Notes: generated by a model from the sequence alone, not told the origin. Counted from the first letter of the stretch, positions 43,356 to 53,969 are shown. The stretch is 64,000 nt of DNA from Maritalea myrionectae DSM 19524 (GCF_000423365.1 NZ_AUHV01000002.1:853270-917269); one strand, 5' to 3'. Numbers and translations are program-made.

Positions 43356-44774
43356 CACCATAAAGACGGTGTAAAACAATCCCGCCGCAACCATCAGCCC
43401 ATTGGTGACCAGTCTTGGGCGCACGCCCTCGGGCAGATTGAGATTGAGCGCAAAGGTGGTAAACACGATAAACGGCGTGTGCACAGCCGCAATAATGCCG
43501 GAAAATGACATGATTTTAACCGGGTCTCCAATGGCCAAGATCAGCGCGGTTGAGGCTACGCCGGTAATGCTCACGAGATAAAAGATTTTCAGCGCTTGCC
43601 GATATCCCATTTTGGACGGACGCCAAAACACCATGGGGTGCATCCATTTCGGCGGCGCCTTTTCCTTGACCTGTTCATCGCCCCCTTTTTCGTAACCACT
43701 GAGCGGTAAAAGCAAAGTGATGTCGGCAAAGGAGCGAGCCCAGCCATCCTGATTGGCAATGACACTGCCGCCCAAAATAACGACAATCGCCATCATCATG
43801 ACCCAATAGCCGAGTGATCCCCATATTTCAGAAAGAAGCTTTGTGAGTTGCAGCGCCACATCCACACCCGACGGCACAATGCCTTCAGGCTTGAGCAGTT
43901 CAACGCCCAACACCAGAAAACTGGTGATGGTCAATGTGCCGATCAGTACGCCAATAAGCGCGGTGTTCGACATGGTACGCATCCAGGCTTTCAAGCCATC
44001 TATCGCGGCATAATAGTCCTTTTCGGAGCGGCCTTCCTCTTCAACATCGTCGACATCTTCGCCCTTATGCAACTCGCCCACAGCACCGCCATAACCTTTG
44101 GTGGCCACCCAATAGGAATACCACAAGATCCCCATGGACCCGGCGAGTATGGTGCCGACCCAAGGCAAGATAAAAGGGATGTCGAGATTGTCAGGAATGT
44201 TGGGGGCAAGGCCCGCGGTGAAGCTTTGCAGATCAGGCTTTGATTGAAGGGCAGCCAAAAAGGTCACCACAACCATGATTAGCGCAAAAATCTGCGCCAC
44301 GCGGGAAACCCATTTGTAACCCCCGAACCCCACAAGAAAGACTGAAGCCCAGAGCAATGCGATCGACCACAAGACCAAGCCGCCCGGCAAGACAGTCTTA
44401 AGGGCGCTACCTGCCAAGCCAGAAAGCCCTGCCACGCCGACAGCAGCAGCAAATAATTGTGGCACGAAAATCAACCACAAAGCCCAGTTGCGGGGGCCGG
44501 GCAAGGTGCTAAACCCATCGAGCACGGTACGCCCGGTGACCACCGAAAAGCGTCCTGCCTCACGGATCATAATCCACATGAGAAAACACACCATCAACAA
44601 CAGCCACAAGAACGAGTAGCCATATTCCGAGCCAATACGCGGTGTGAATAAGATCGAACCAGACCCAACTGAAGATATGGCCCACAGGATACCCGGTCCC
44701 CACCATTTGACACGGTTTTTACCTTGTGGTGCTTCTGGCACAAATGAGCGTATTTGAATGGGCTGTTGTGGCAC
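43320..44774 (-). CDS. Nramp-fold transporter lacking canonical metal-binding motifs
   Basis: 484 residues from GTG 44774. About eleven hydrophobic segments; the opening GPGILWAISSVGSGSILFTP aligns with the Nramp TM1 region, where metal transporters have DPGN, but here it reads GSGS. The TM6 region reads GSMGILWYSYWVATKG where MPH is expected. A charged insert (GEDVDDVEEEGRSEKD) follows TM6. Nramp proteins carry Mn2+ or Fe2+ with protons; without the Asp, Asn and Met ligands this one probably carries something else, or is a member of a non-canonical clade. It has no partner genes and overlaps the convergent hydrolase by 36 bases. Confidence 0.75.
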   Translation of the reverse strand: MPQQPIQIRSFVPEAPQGKNRVKWWGPGILWAISSVGSGSILFTPRIGSEYGYSFLWLLLMVCFLMWIMIREAGRFSVVTGRTVLDGFSTLPGPRNWALWLIFVPQLFAAAVGVAGLSGLAGSALKTVLPGGLVLWSIALLWASVFLVGFGGYKWVSRVAQIFALIMVVVTFLAALQSKPDLQSFTAGLAPNIPDNLDIPFILPWVGTILAGSMGILWYSYWVATKGYGGAVGELHKGEDVDDVEEEGRSEKDYYAAIDGLKAWMRTMSNTALIGVLIGTLTITSFLVLGVELLKPEGIVPSGVDVALQLTKLLSEIWGSLGYWVMMMAIVVILGGSVIANQDGWARSFADITLLLPLSGYEKGGDEQVKEKAPPKWMHPMVFWRPSKMGYRQALKIFYLVSITGVASTALILAIGDPVKIMSFSGIIAAVHTPFIVFTTFALNLNLPEGVRPRLVTNGLMVAAGLFYTVFMVLYAINFFSGGM

Positions 44775-44828
44775 TTTGACTCTGGACGTCGATTTAAAAT
44801 TTCAGGGCACTGTCGCGAAGATGCAGCC

Positions 44829-44845
44829 GCCGTCCCCCGGACGGC
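44829..44845. terminator. Short hairpin downstream of the nos operon
   Basis: GCCGTCC (44829-44835) and GGACGGC (44839-44845) pair perfectly around CCC, 72 bases beyond the nosX stop. There is no T tract on the minus strand, so it is only a weak candidate for the nos operon end. The remaining part of the 142-base gap shows nothing clear. Confidence 0.35.
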
Positions 44846-44916
44846 AGCTATTGTTTAAATGCGACGCCTACTGAAATGTTCCAAATCTGAAGCCTACGGG
44901 GCCAGCCTCGTTCAGG

Positions 44917-45828
44917 CTAAGTGAGAATGGGATCGCCAAAAATCAACTTATGTTCACCAGGCACGGCTTCAATTTTCGCTCGGCTCATCAGGCAAAATGC
45001 GGTGGAAAGCCCATCTGCGCGCGCTGCCGACTTGTCGACCACGCTTAGGCTTTGCCACATGCCGCCGGGTTGGCCGGTGTGCGGATCCAGAATATGCCCG
45101 GCTTGGCCGCCTTGATCGAACGCAGTTCCGCTGGGTGCGGATGTTGCGATGGCCGCATTTGACAGATTGAGCTGCTCATTTTTGTAGGCCAAGGAAACAG
45201 GCCAAGGCATACCATTTGGAGCAACGCCTTGGGCCGAGATTTCTCCGGTATTGACCAGCACATTTTTGACGCCCTCTTGCCGCAGCAAGTCGGCAACTTT
45301 GTCGGCAATATATCCCTGTGCGATACCATTAAAGGTCAATGCCATATCCGGTTTTGAAAACTCGACCTGAGATGGCGATGCGGAAACGCCCATCCACCCT
45401 GATCTGGCACGCGCGGTGGCGATCTCGTTTGGCGTCGGCTGTTCACCCCTGGCATATTTTTGAGCATGCAGCGCCCAAAGTGGCTGCACCGACGGATCGA
45501 AAACGCCAGCCGTCTCGCGGTAAATACGATCACTAATATTGATCAGTTCGAGCAATTCGACGGCGGGATCCGCCAACACCCCGTCTCGGTTTAATCGCGC
45601 CAATTGGCTATCTGGCAGATAGAGTGAAAACACCTTTTCCAACCGCGCAATTTCCAGCAGCGCCTTTTGGGTGAGTGCTTTTGCGTCGTCATGGTCGAGA
45701 ATAATGTTGGCATTGGCCCCAAGTGCAACACCACTCCATTTATAGGTTGAGGCGCGAGCACCCTGCCCGATTAGCGGCAATGCGGCAGCTCCCGCCAAAA
45801 TAGAAATCATCCGGCGTCGAGTGATCAT
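44917..45828 (-). CDS. nosX: NosX, ApbE-type FAD:protein FMN transferase
   Basis: 303 residues. N-terminal twin-arginine-like sequence RRRMISILAGAAALPLIG with cleavage near ARAS. ApbE domain: FSLYLPDSQLARLN, AGVFDPSVQPLW, LTFNGIAQGYIADKVADLL and VLVNTGEISAQG. It covalently attaches FMN to a Thr in NosR in the periplasm, which is needed for nitrous oxide reductase function in vivo. Starts on the nosL stop (4-base overlap); last gene of the nos operon. Confidence 0.94.
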   Translation of the reverse strand: MITRRRMISILAGAAALPLIGQGARASTYKWSGVALGANANIILDHDDAKALTQKALLEIARLEKVFSLYLPDSQLARLNRDGVLADPAVELLELINISDRIYRETAGVFDPSVQPLWALHAQKYARGEQPTPNEIATARARSGWMGVSASPSQVEFSKPDMALTFNGIAQGYIADKVADLLRQEGVKNVLVNTGEISAQGVAPNGMPWPVSLAYKNEQLNLSNAAIATSAPSGTAFDQGGQAGHILDPHTGQPGGMWQSLSVVDKSAARADGLSTAFCLMSRAKIEAVPGEHKLIFGDPILT

Positions 45829-46364
45829 TGGCTAACCTCTTCGTTTGTCTCGTCATGATCTACAGGGGCGAGCACGTGGTCTTGTGTTATGTCTTGCAAA
45901 TGGCGTACTTCCCCACCGCGCAAATTGGCGAAGGCAAGCGCCGCGTCCTCCTCAGCAAAGGGCACAAGTTCTGGTGCGCCCATGCCCCCGAGGGCGTCAG
46001 ACCCCACCACATAGAAGGCTTCGTCCGCGCGAATCCAATTGTCTTCACCTGGTTCGGACCAATTTTTGGCTTTGCCCATATCGTTCACATACATCACCAC
46101 AATTTCCGCTGATTGCTCGGGTGACTTTACATAGGCGAGACCGTCGCGCACTTGCGAGAACCACAAGGGGTTCTCCATGCCCGCCAGGTACATTTGGGCC
46201 TTTGGCCCTTCGTGATCCAAAATAATCATTTGGCAATAATGCCCCGCCGCTTCTGCTGTCAAAGCGATGGGTTCAGGGGTTGGCGTCACGGCAGCTTCAC
46301 TTGCGCAACCCGCCAGCACAAGCGCTGCGCTGGCAATAATGATTAGTTTTTTCGCGTGGATCAT
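45825..46364 (-). CDS. nosL: NosL, copper-binding lipoprotein
   Basis: 179 residues from ATG 46364, overlapping nosY as ATGA. Lipobox LVLAGC with lipidated Cys20. The Cu(I)-ligand region is CQM in AGHYCQMIILDHEG, and VVMYVNDMGKAKNW follows as in NosL. It is an outer-membrane-anchored copper chaperone that supplies NosD for the CuZ site of NosZ. Length is normal. Confidence 0.93.
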   Translation of the reverse strand: MIHAKKLIIIASAALVLAGCASEAAVTPTPEPIALTAEAAGHYCQMIILDHEGPKAQMYLAGMENPLWFSQVRDGLAYVKSPEQSAEIVVMYVNDMGKAKNWSEPGEDNWIRADEAFYVVGSDALGGMGAPELVPFAEEDAALAFANLRGGEVRHLQDITQDHVLAPVDHDETNEEVSQ

Positions 46365-47182
46365 GGCTCGACCTTTCTGAAGGCTAGAAGCGCAAACAAG
46401 AGGGCCGCAATTGGCCACACCAGTAAAGATGCAAGTTGGCCGCCCAGCCCTGTCGCACTACTTGCTGCGCCCAGGCCGGAGGACAACATGTTGACGGATT
46501 GATCAGGCATGTTCAGCAGCCGAAATGCATCGGCTGGATTGGCCACCAAGGCGTAAGGGAAAATGGTTTTGGTAAAGGTGCCGCCTGCATCAGCGACCAA
46601 CGCGCCGAGCAAGCCCAGATCATAAAGCACCACAGCGATCAACCATAAGGCGATGGCGACGCCGGACGCAGCCCCGGTTTGTTTGACAAGCGCTGAAATG
46701 GTGTAGCCGAGGCCCAGAAAAGTGGCCCCCAGAGCCAATGAGGTGAAATAGAGCACGATCAGAGCGCGCCACTCGGTGGCAGCAACTTCGTGACGAAAGG
46801 CGATGATTGCGGCGGTGATGCTAAGGCCGATGGCCACAGCCACGCCGAGCACCAGTAGGTGTGCGAAAAACTTGCCCAACAAGATTTCTGCCCGCGATAA
46901 TGGATAGGACAGGCTAAGGGTCAATGTGCCGCGTTCTGCTTCGCCGGATATGGCATCAAACGACAAAAGCAGCCCGATCAGTGGCATCAAATAAACGGAC
47001 AGCGTTGTAATGGAGGTGATGGACACAGTCATCGGCCCAGCGCCCAACACGCCTGTGGGCGCGTTGCCAGCTATGGTCAGCACCACATTGAAGGTGGCCA
47101 TCAAAACAATAGCCGTGGCGACCCAAAGGTTGCGGCGTGCAATCAGCAATTCTAAACGTGCAATCGACAAGATTGATGTCAT
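46361..47182 (-). CDS. nosY: NosY, ABC transporter permease of the nos system
   Basis: 273 residues with about six hydrophobic segments and the ABC-2 type N-terminus (IARLELLIARRNLWV) plus FDAISGEAERGTLTLSLSYP. With NosF and NosD it forms the inner-membrane assembly that matures the CuZ centre. Overlaps nosF and nosL by four bases each. Confidence 0.93.
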   Translation of the reverse strand: MTSILSIARLELLIARRNLWVATAIVLMATFNVVLTIAGNAPTGVLGAGPMTVSITSITTLSVYLMPLIGLLLSFDAISGEAERGTLTLSLSYPLSRAEILLGKFFAHLLVLGVAVAIGLSITAAIIAFRHEVAATEWRALIVLYFTSLALGATFLGLGYTISALVKQTGAASGVAIALWLIAVVLYDLGLLGALVADAGGTFTKTIFPYALVANPADAFRLLNMPDQSVNMLSSGLGAASSATGLGGQLASLLVWPIAALLFALLAFRKVEP

Positions 47183-48078
47183 GATGATTTCTCCTCAATT
47201 CGAGAGAAATGTCGATAAAGCTCTTCCAGACTGGCGGGCGTCACATCGACATCTTTGACCACTGGCCCCAACGCGGTGATGGCAGACAAAACGCCGATTT
47301 TCTCGTCGGGGCGGCACATCAACTCCACGGACTGGCAATTGACGCGCGTGCCGCCGAGCTTATCGCTGACGCTTTCAATTGTGTCGGTGGACGCAGTGAC
47401 TTTAAACCTGATCGGCAGGCTGGCGCGCTCGCGCAATTGTTGCAAACTATCATTGGCGACCAACTGGCCTTGCGACAGGATTGCGATGCGGTCCGTGCGC
47501 AATTCCAATTCAGTAAGTGCGTGAGACGACAGCATAACCGCTGACCCATTGTGCGCCATCTCTTCGACAATATCATAGAATTCATGGCGGCTGACCGGAT
47601 CTAAACCACTGGTTGGTTCATCCAAAATCGCCAATTTCGGCTGGCCCAGCACAACTTGTGCCAAACCAATGCGCTGCCGCATACCTTTTGAGTACGTGCT
47701 GATCCGACGATCCGCTGCGTGCCCCAGACCAACGCGATCCAGCAAATCATCCGCTTGCTTCAATGGCACTGATTTTAATCGCGCGAAATGGTGCAGCTGC
47801 TCGCGCCCTGTTAAGGCGCCATGAAAGGCAACACTTTCCGGCAGATATCCGGTTTGCCGACGGGCTGCAGCCGAACCGGGATGATTGCCAAGCACATCAA
47901 TCGTGCCTTGGCTGATCGGCATCAGGCCCAGCACCATTTTGATGATGGTGGTTTTGCCCGCCCCATTGTGGCCAAGCAACGCAACACGTTCCCCCGCTTC
48001 AACGGTAAGCGAAACGTCTGAAACGGTTTCCAGATCTCCGTGACGTTTGACAACATGTTGGATATTGAGAGCAGTCAT
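47179..48078 (-). CDS. nosF: NosF, ABC transporter ATPase of the nos system
   Basis: 299 residues. Walker A LLGHNGAGKTTI (residues ~33-44), signature YSKGMRQRIG, Walker B LAILDEPTSGLD and His switch SSHALTELE. Partner of NosY and NosD. Its ATG follows the nosD stop without a gap. Confidence 0.94.
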   Translation of the reverse strand: MTALNIQHVVKRHGDLETVSDVSLTVEAGERVALLGHNGAGKTTIIKMVLGLMPISQGTIDVLGNHPGSAAARRQTGYLPESVAFHGALTGREQLHHFARLKSVPLKQADDLLDRVGLGHAADRRISTYSKGMRQRIGLAQVVLGQPKLAILDEPTSGLDPVSRHEFYDIVEEMAHNGSAVMLSSHALTELELRTDRIAILSQGQLVANDSLQQLRERASLPIRFKVTASTDTIESVSDKLGGTRVNCQSVELMCRPDEKIGVLSAITALGPVVKDVDVTPASLEELYRHFSRIEEKSS

Positions 48079-49338
48079 TTAAAATTCCTCCCATTCAGGG
48101 ATTTCAGGCTGGACCGGTTGCATGAGCGGATGACGATCCACTACGCCCCCGGGCAGCAGAGCGGGAAAAGCGGATTGGGACCACCGGATCAATTGAACAG
48201 CGGGCGAGCCCAACAGCGATTTTGCCATAGGCTGCGTCCATAAAACGTGGTCCATAATATCGTTTGGGCGGTAGGCCGCGTCGGCAATGCCGTTGCCGTC
48301 CAGATCGTAGGCGGCGTGATCAGACCAATAATTACCCTTGCCGTCGACGCTCCAATCGAGCCATTTTGATCCGACATATTTCACCTGAGTTCGATTGCCG
48401 ACAAAGGCATTTTCAACAATGCTATTGCGCTCGGACCCGGCGGTGAAATGCACGCCGATCTGGCATTGTGAAAACAGATTGCCGCGAAAACTGTTCTTGT
48501 GGGCATTATAGATGAACACACATTTTTCGCCGCCCTGCTCGATGCGGTTGGTGAGGATGGTGCTTTTGTTGGTGTAATTGAGCATGATGCCGTGATCGCG
48601 GTCATTGCGCGACAGGTTCCCCTCAATCACCACATCATCAGAATACATAATTGCATAGCCAAGGTGATTGCCGAGGGAGATATTGTTGCGCACGACAGAT
48701 TTGTTCGCGTGCATATAGTGGATGGCAAACCGCAGATCGCGCATGCGATTGCCAATGAATTCGTTCTGTTTTGAGGTGTTGACGAAAATGCCGTCGCGGC
48801 CATAGCGAATATCGTTGCCCACGACCTTCGAGCCCGGTGCGTTCCAGACATAAACACCATTGCCCCGCTCATTCATGCGGTGGTCGAGCCGGCCCTCAAT
48901 CTTGTTCGCCCGCACCATAGCATCCTTGGTGCCGTGAACATCGATGCCGACGAGGTTGCCGAGCAGCACATTGTTTTCGATGAGCGCTCGATCTGCACTT
49001 TGGGCCGTGACGATACCAGAATCCCGATTTTGGCCATCGGAACCAGAGCCCGTGACCTTGATGCCGCGCACGGTAACGTCTGTGGCGTTGACGACAATCA
49101 CCGAACCGGTTTCGTTGCCTTTGATGTGGGCTTTCCCTTGCCCATCCAGAACCAAAGGCACGTCAATCTGAATCGGCCCTGCATAGGTGCCTGGCGCGAG
49201 GCGGACATAATCGCCCGCCTCCGCTTTTTCGAGGATGACGGACAATGCCTCACCTTCAGGCGTCACTTGCCAATCGCGGGCCATGGCGGTGGCCACGTTC
49301 AATAGCAATAGTAGACAAGCAAGAAGGCGAAGCATCAT
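48079..49338 (-). CDS. nosD: NosD, periplasmic right-handed beta-helix copper-insertion protein
   Basis: 419 residues from ATG 49338 (another ATG follows at 49335). Signal peptide of about 20 residues ending ATAMA-RDWQ. The rest is a long parallel beta-helix of NosD/CASH repeats, visible as recurrent N-x-I/V and G-N/D units (NNVLLGNLVGIDVHGTKD, RNNISLGNHLGYAIMYSDD). It receives copper from NosL and, with NosFY, builds CuZ in NosZ. Confidence 0.93.
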   Translation of the reverse strand: MMLRLLACLLLLLNVATAMARDWQVTPEGEALSVILEKAEAGDYVRLAPGTYAGPIQIDVPLVLDGQGKAHIKGNETGSVIVVNATDVTVRGIKVTGSGSDGQNRDSGIVTAQSADRALIENNVLLGNLVGIDVHGTKDAMVRANKIEGRLDHRMNERGNGVYVWNAPGSKVVGNDIRYGRDGIFVNTSKQNEFIGNRMRDLRFAIHYMHANKSVVRNNISLGNHLGYAIMYSDDVVIEGNLSRNDRDHGIMLNYTNKSTILTNRIEQGGEKCVFIYNAHKNSFRGNLFSQCQIGVHFTAGSERNSIVENAFVGNRTQVKYVGSKWLDWSVDGKGNYWSDHAAYDLDGNGIADAAYRPNDIMDHVLWTQPMAKSLLGSPAVQLIRWSQSAFPALLPGGVVDRHPLMQPVQPEIPEWEEF

Positions 49339-49350
49339 GTCCGACAATCC

Positions 49351-51264
49351 TTATTTGGGCTCAACAAACATACGGCCGCGCATTTCCATGTGCAGCGCGT
49401 GGCAGAACCATTGGCAATAGAACCAATGCACACCTGGACGCCCTGCAATGAATGTAACAGACGCTGTAGCTTGTGGAGCAACTTCCATCGCCACATTGTG
49501 GTTAGACAGGCAGAAGCCGTGGGTCAAATCATCAATCTCATCGAGGTTGGTGACATACACAGTGACTTCATCACCCTGTTTGACGGTGAAGCTCTCCAAT
49601 GAGAAGGCCGGGGCCACGGAGAACATGTAGACGCGAACCTTGTTGCCGTCGCGAATAACGGTGTCGTGACCATCTTCCAACACCACGCCATCGGCCGCAG
49701 CTTGCGCTTTGGCATCATCGAACATTGGATCATTGCGATCCCAAACAGCGTTTGGATTCACTTTTGACCGGTGCACAATGATACAGTCGTGTGGCTCTGC
49801 GAAAGTTGGGCCATCGTGAACGACCTTCATCTCATCAGAGCTGATGTCAATCAGTTGCTCATTTTCAGGTTTCAGCGGACCAACGTTCAAGAAACGGTCT
49901 TTTGAGAACTTGTTCAAAGAGATGAGCCATTTGCCATCAGCTTCTGCTGTTTCACCCATGGATGTTGAGTTGTGTCCAGGCTGATAAGCCACATCAACTT
50001 TTGAGATGATTGGATCAACATCTTCACCCGCGTAAGCGCGCACAGCGTCTTCAATGTTCCATTTGACCACTTGGCTGTCCAAGAACAATGTTGTGAAGGC
50101 GTTGCCTTTGCCATCAAACGCTGTGTGAAGAGGGCCAAGACCCAATTGTGGTTCTGCAACAATGCATGAACGTGGATCGATATCTTCTTCAAACAATGCG
50201 TCCAATTTGGTCACATCGATCACAGATACAGTTGGTGACAATTTGCCAGCAACACAAACGTGACGTTTGTCAGGTGCAGTGTTGATGCCGTGTGGGCTGT
50301 TTGGAATTGGAATATAGCGTGTGTATTTCTTATTGGAGCCTTTACGACCATCAATAATAGGCACGCCATTCAACACTTCCACATCACCATTGGCGACGCC
50401 TTTTTCGATTTCCTTGATGTTGAACACAACAACATGGTCCATCTCGCTCTCAGTCATTTCGGCAAGGTTCATGCCCATTTCTGAGTTGTAAGATGTTGAG
50501 AAGGCATATTTGCCTTGATAGTCACAGTCGGTGTTATCAAGGTTGCCGGAAACCATCACCTGCCAAGACACCTTCATTTCGTCGCCATCGATGGCTGAGA
50601 AGATGTTTGTGTAGGTGGAAACGTCATGCATTGTAGAGCCGTCATTCACCAAAGGTGCTTCATGCTCTGAGTTGGCAAACACATAGCCAGTACGTGGGTA
50701 TTTTTGAGGGCGCATGCCGTGAATGTCATGTGCGTTCGGGATCTCAATGATCTTGTCACACTTCATCACGTCAACGCGCACACGAGCAACCCGTGTGTTG
50801 GCTTTGTCGTTCATGAAAATGTAGCGACCGTCATAGGTGCCGTCAGTGAAAGACATATGAGGGTGGTGAAGGTCACCATTGTCATATGTTTTCATGCCGG
50901 AATCGGCCAAGAATTGTTTGGTTTCGTCGGTCAAACCTTCAGTCAAAATTTTCAATGACTCGTTGGTTTGGCCCCAACCGGTTGCGGAACAGCGATTGAA
51001 TACGGGTACCCGCATCAATTCACGCATGGAAGGCATGCCCATAATGCGCAATTCGCCTGTTTGGCCGGAAGACCAAAAGCCGTAATATTCGTCCAGCTCA
51101 CCCGGAGCCAGCGTATGGTCATTTTCCGCTGCTGCCGCAGGTGTTGCCATAAGTGCGGCACCACCAGTGGTTGCCAAAGCGCCAGCTAAAAACGCGCCGG
51201 CACCTGTGCCTGTGAGAAGTTCCCGACGGGAAATCCCAGCTGATTTTACTTTATTGTCAGACAT
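49351..51264 (-). CDS. nosZ: Nitrous-oxide reductase NosZ (TAT-exported, clade I type)
   Basis: 637 residues. Twin-arginine signal [12 protein letters not shown] at residues 12-23, cleavage near AAAA-ENDH. A seven-bladed propeller with the His residues that hold CuZ, then a cupredoxin domain whose CuA site [12 protein letters not shown] (Cys, Cys, His, Met ligands) is near the C-terminus. It reduces N2O to N2 in the periplasm. TAT export and the NosR-dependent operon place it with clade I enzymes. nosR ends one base upstream of the start. Confidence 0.97.
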   Translation of the reverse strand: MSDNKVKSAGISRRELLTGTGAGAFLAGALATTGGAALMATPAAAAENDHTLAPGELDEYYGFWSSGQTGELRIMGMPSMRELMRVPVFNRCSATGWGQTNESLKILTEGLTDETKQFLADSGMKTYDNGDLHHPHMSFTDGTYDGRYIFMNDKANTRVARVRVDVMKCDKIIEIPNAHDIHGMRPQKYPRTGYVFANSEHEAPLVNDGSTMHDVSTYTNIFSAIDGDEMKVSWQVMVSGNLDNTDCDYQGKYAFSTSYNSEMGMNLAEMTESEMDHVVVFNIKEIEKGVANGDVEVLNGVPIIDGRKGSNKKYTRYIPIPNSPHGINTAPDKRHVCVAGKLSPTVSVIDVTKLDALFEEDIDPRSCIVAEPQLGLGPLHTAFDGKGNAFTTLFLDSQVVKWNIEDAVRAYAGEDVDPIISKVDVAYQPGHNSTSMGETAEADGKWLISLNKFSKDRFLNVGPLKPENEQLIDISSDEMKVVHDGPTFAEPHDCIIVHRSKVNPNAVWDRNDPMFDDAKAQAAADGVVLEDGHDTVIRDGNKVRVYMFSVAPAFSLESFTVKQGDEVTVYVTNLDEIDDLTHGFCLSNHNVAMEVAPQATASVTFIAGRPGVHWFYCQWFCHALHMEMRGRMFVEPK

Positions 51265-51265
51265 G

Positions 51266-53494
51266 TTAGCTCTCCTTTTTGCTAATGCCTTGCGGTGGAT
51301 TTTTTTTACTCAGCAGGGCTTCCATTGCCGCCTTTGATGCCGTGTCATTTGCTGAGCGACGCTCGCGTCCTTTTCGTTGTTTGATGCAGACGGGACATTT
51401 CTGGTCGTCCTGATAGAGCACTTGGCAGTGCAAGCAGGACAGACATTCATTCGGGTTGATTTCCCCAGTTGGGTGGATCGCTTGCACAAAACATTCGTTT
51501 GCACAGGTTTGGCAGGGGTTGCCGCATTCTTTGTAGCGCTTGAGCCAATCAAACATCCGGATACGGCCTGGAATGGCCAGTGCCGCGCCCAACGGGCAGA
51601 GATAGCGGCAATAAAAACGCTCAATGAACAGGCCAGCGCCCAACAGCACCGTGGCGAACACCACGAATGGCCATGCGCGATCAAACTTCAAAATGATTGC
51701 TGTTTTGAAGGGTTCGATTTCGGCATATTGCTCCGCCATCGGAATGGAGACGAGCGACAAACCGAATAGACCTAGAAAGATCATATATTTCAGCGGCCAA
51801 AGCCGCTCATGTAGGCCCCAGGGCAGTTCCCACTGAGGTACTTTGAAAAAGCGCGCGATCTGGTTGGTGATTTCTTGCAAGGCGCCGAAGGGGCATAGCC
51901 ATCCGCAAAATGCGCCGCGTCCCCAAAACAGCAGTGCGGCCGCAACTGAGAACCACAGAATAAACACAAGCGGGTCGAGCAAAAATGCATCCCAACTGAA
52001 GCCGCTTTGCAAACTTGCACCCAAGGCCATCAGGTTGACGATGGAAAGCTGCGCGTTTTGTCCCCAGCCCAAAAACACCAGCGTGACCACCAGAAAACTC
52101 ATGCGGAACCAGTAGAAGAACCGCGCATTCCGGGTGAATTGTTTTTGGAAGAAGAAGGTTGCTGTGAGCACCGCCAACATGACGCCAAGCACGGTGATTT
52201 CAAATTGCTTGTCGCGCCAGATTCGTTGCCACAATGCGGCGCGGGCAGCATCATCATCGTTGGTGTCAACCGCTGAGGCGACTGGTGCAACTTTAGGCAA
52301 AGGCTTCAAATATTGCTCTGGCAATTTATAGCCGAGATCGAAGGTCAAAAAGGTCTTTTCAACCGGGCCGACTTCGCGGTGGGCCAGCAATTGCAACCGC
52401 CACGGTTTGGCGGGATCAAACTCGGCGTTTGCCGGAATTCTAAAAATATCCAACTCCGTAAAGCTGGGCGCACCATCCGCTGCGATTTCGCCGAGCCGAC
52501 GATGGTTTTTATCGTGAAAGCGGACGGAAATGTCGCCCTGAATGAGCTGGATACGGTCAAAAATGCCGCCGCGCACGTAACCAGAGCCTTTAAAGGAATA
52601 AAGGCCACGTCCCGCGATCAGAATTGCATGTTCACCTTCATCCAGCCAGGATTGCAAATTGCCATATTCGGCCTCGCCCAAAAGGCTGAGGCCAATGCTG
52701 GGGGCAGACACCAAAGCGGCGTGCATATCGATGAACGTGGTTTCGGGGTCTTTTTCGATGGGCCGCTCAATCGCGCGTGGATCGCCCGCCTGCACGAAGG
52801 CCTCATTGATTTGACCAACATCCAAGGTCAGGCGACGGATGGAGCCATCGCCGGACATGGTTTGCCAGTCAGACACAAGACTTTCATCGTCATTCAACTC
52901 GCGCTGCGGGCTATTGTCCTTCGCTTCAGTGGACAGACCACCCAAGCCCAATGCGCGTGCCACCTTAATGGCCGAACGCACAATTGAGTCGTCGATGATC
53001 ATGATGGTCACCGTCGCGCCAGAAATGATGTCGAGCTCGTGGGCTGATCCCCCTTGAGCCGCTTCCTGAACGACATCAAGGCCTTTGTAACTTGCAGTGA
53101 GCTTTTTGATTTTGCTGTCTGGAATGCCGATCAAAACGATTGGTTCAGAGTGTTCAACCAACTCAGCGCCGAGCAATTTACCCTCAAGGTCGATGGCGGC
53201 CATAACGTGAATGGGTTTGCCGGAATAGCCAGTGGTGCCGACGAAATCTGAAGTGACGAAGGCATAGCCAATCAGGTCTTGGTCCTGATAGATCGGCGCG
53301 ACGGGCAGGTCTTGCTGAATGTCGCCATATCCGGACGCATCAGGCGCAAAAAGCTGAACGTCAGTCTTGGACAGGAATTTTTCAAGGACGGGGCGGTTGG
53401 TCTGCGCTGAAGCTGTAGAAACGCTTAGGATAAGACCCAACGCTAACGTTGATAGCAGGAATAAAAGGCGGGAAAGAATATTTGATTTGCTCAT
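51266..53494 (-). CDS. nosR: NosR, flavin/iron-sulfur membrane regulator and electron donor
   Basis: 742 residues. Signal sequence, periplasmic FMN domain with the flavinylation site SGATVT (Thr163), several membrane helices from about residue 410, then NosR/NapH-type cytoplasmic ferredoxin motifs ([32 protein letters not shown]) at the C-terminus. NosR feeds electrons to NosZ and is needed for nos expression. The FMN is attached by NosX from the same operon. The start overlaps the upstream small gene by ATGA. Confidence 0.95.
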   Translation of the reverse strand: MSKSNILSRLLFLLSTLALGLILSVSTASAQTNRPVLEKFLSKTDVQLFAPDASGYGDIQQDLPVAPIYQDQDLIGYAFVTSDFVGTTGYSGKPIHVMAAIDLEGKLLGAELVEHSEPIVLIGIPDSKIKKLTASYKGLDVVQEAAQGGSAHELDIISGATVTIMIIDDSIVRSAIKVARALGLGGLSTEAKDNSPQRELNDDESLVSDWQTMSGDGSIRRLTLDVGQINEAFVQAGDPRAIERPIEKDPETTFIDMHAALVSAPSIGLSLLGEAEYGNLQSWLDEGEHAILIAGRGLYSFKGSGYVRGGIFDRIQLIQGDISVRFHDKNHRRLGEIAADGAPSFTELDIFRIPANAEFDPAKPWRLQLLAHREVGPVEKTFLTFDLGYKLPEQYLKPLPKVAPVASAVDTNDDDAARAALWQRIWRDKQFEITVLGVMLAVLTATFFFQKQFTRNARFFYWFRMSFLVVTLVFLGWGQNAQLSIVNLMALGASLQSGFSWDAFLLDPLVFILWFSVAAALLFWGRGAFCGWLCPFGALQEITNQIARFFKVPQWELPWGLHERLWPLKYMIFLGLFGLSLVSIPMAEQYAEIEPFKTAIILKFDRAWPFVVFATVLLGAGLFIERFYCRYLCPLGAALAIPGRIRMFDWLKRYKECGNPCQTCANECFVQAIHPTGEINPNECLSCLHCQVLYQDDQKCPVCIKQRKGRERRSANDTASKAAMEALLSKKNPPQGISKKES

Positions 53495-53901
53495 GAGAAA
53501 ACTCGTGCATCACAAGTACTGGCGGGCGGTCCTCGCAGCATTTGATTGTGGATTGGCGCTGGTGTTTTGATGGTTTGGAATCGAAACGGGGCGGAAGAGT
53601 TGGCAGCAACAGTTAGAAAATGCATTGCGCCTTCAGGCGGGAAGCCGCCAAATTGCTCGGAGTCGGCAAGGCAAATTGCGCAACTGGCGCAGTCGGGACA
53701 TGGGGTGTCCTGGTCACCATCGACCGCAACGACAAGTGCAGACTGTGAATCACAAATAACCGCTAGCAAGGGAGCTGCCTGCGCCGCAAAGGGTTGGGCC
53801 AACAAGAACACTACCGCACATGCCAGCAAAAAATCTGCACATAGCGCGTACAACGCCTTGCACAATGTCTTCCAGCTGGTTTTTGGGCGTGAAGCGTACA
53901 T
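53491..53901 (-). CDS. Small Cys-rich membrane-associated protein leading the nos operon
   Basis: 136 residues from ATG 53901. One hydrophobic segment (about 22-44) that could be a signal anchor, then a Cys cluster CPDCASCAIC (Cys68, 71, 74, 77) and a proline-rich tail. I do not recognise it with certainty; it recalls the DUF2946-type proteins found near copper genes. The 4-base overlap with nosR and the FNR/NnrR-type box upstream make it the first gene of the nos operon. The four Cys could hold copper, but His ligands are few. Confidence 0.7.
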   Translation of the reverse strand: MYASRPKTSWKTLCKALYALCADFLLACAVVFLLAQPFAAQAAPLLAVICDSQSALVVAVDGDQDTPCPDCASCAICLADSEQFGGFPPEGAMHFLTVAANSSAPFRFQTIKTPAPIHNQMLRGPPASTCDARVFS

Positions 53902-53955
53902 GGACAACCTTTTTTAGTTACAGTTGTCAAATACGCCTTGGTGGGGCGTTGGTCT

Positions 53956-53969
53956 TTGCGCTAGATCAA
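53956..53969 (-). promoter_or_regulatory. FNR/NnrR-type box of the nos operon
   Basis: TTGCG-CTAG-ATCAA on the plus strand, TTGAT-CTAG-CGCAA on the minus strand. One half matches the FNR/FixK consensus TTGAT-N4-ATCAA and the other the NnrR-type half site. A -10-like TATTTG is at 53933-53928, placing the box near -41.5 of a start at about 53921. This is the class II activator position and predicts induction by low oxygen and/or nitric oxide. Confidence 0.65.
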
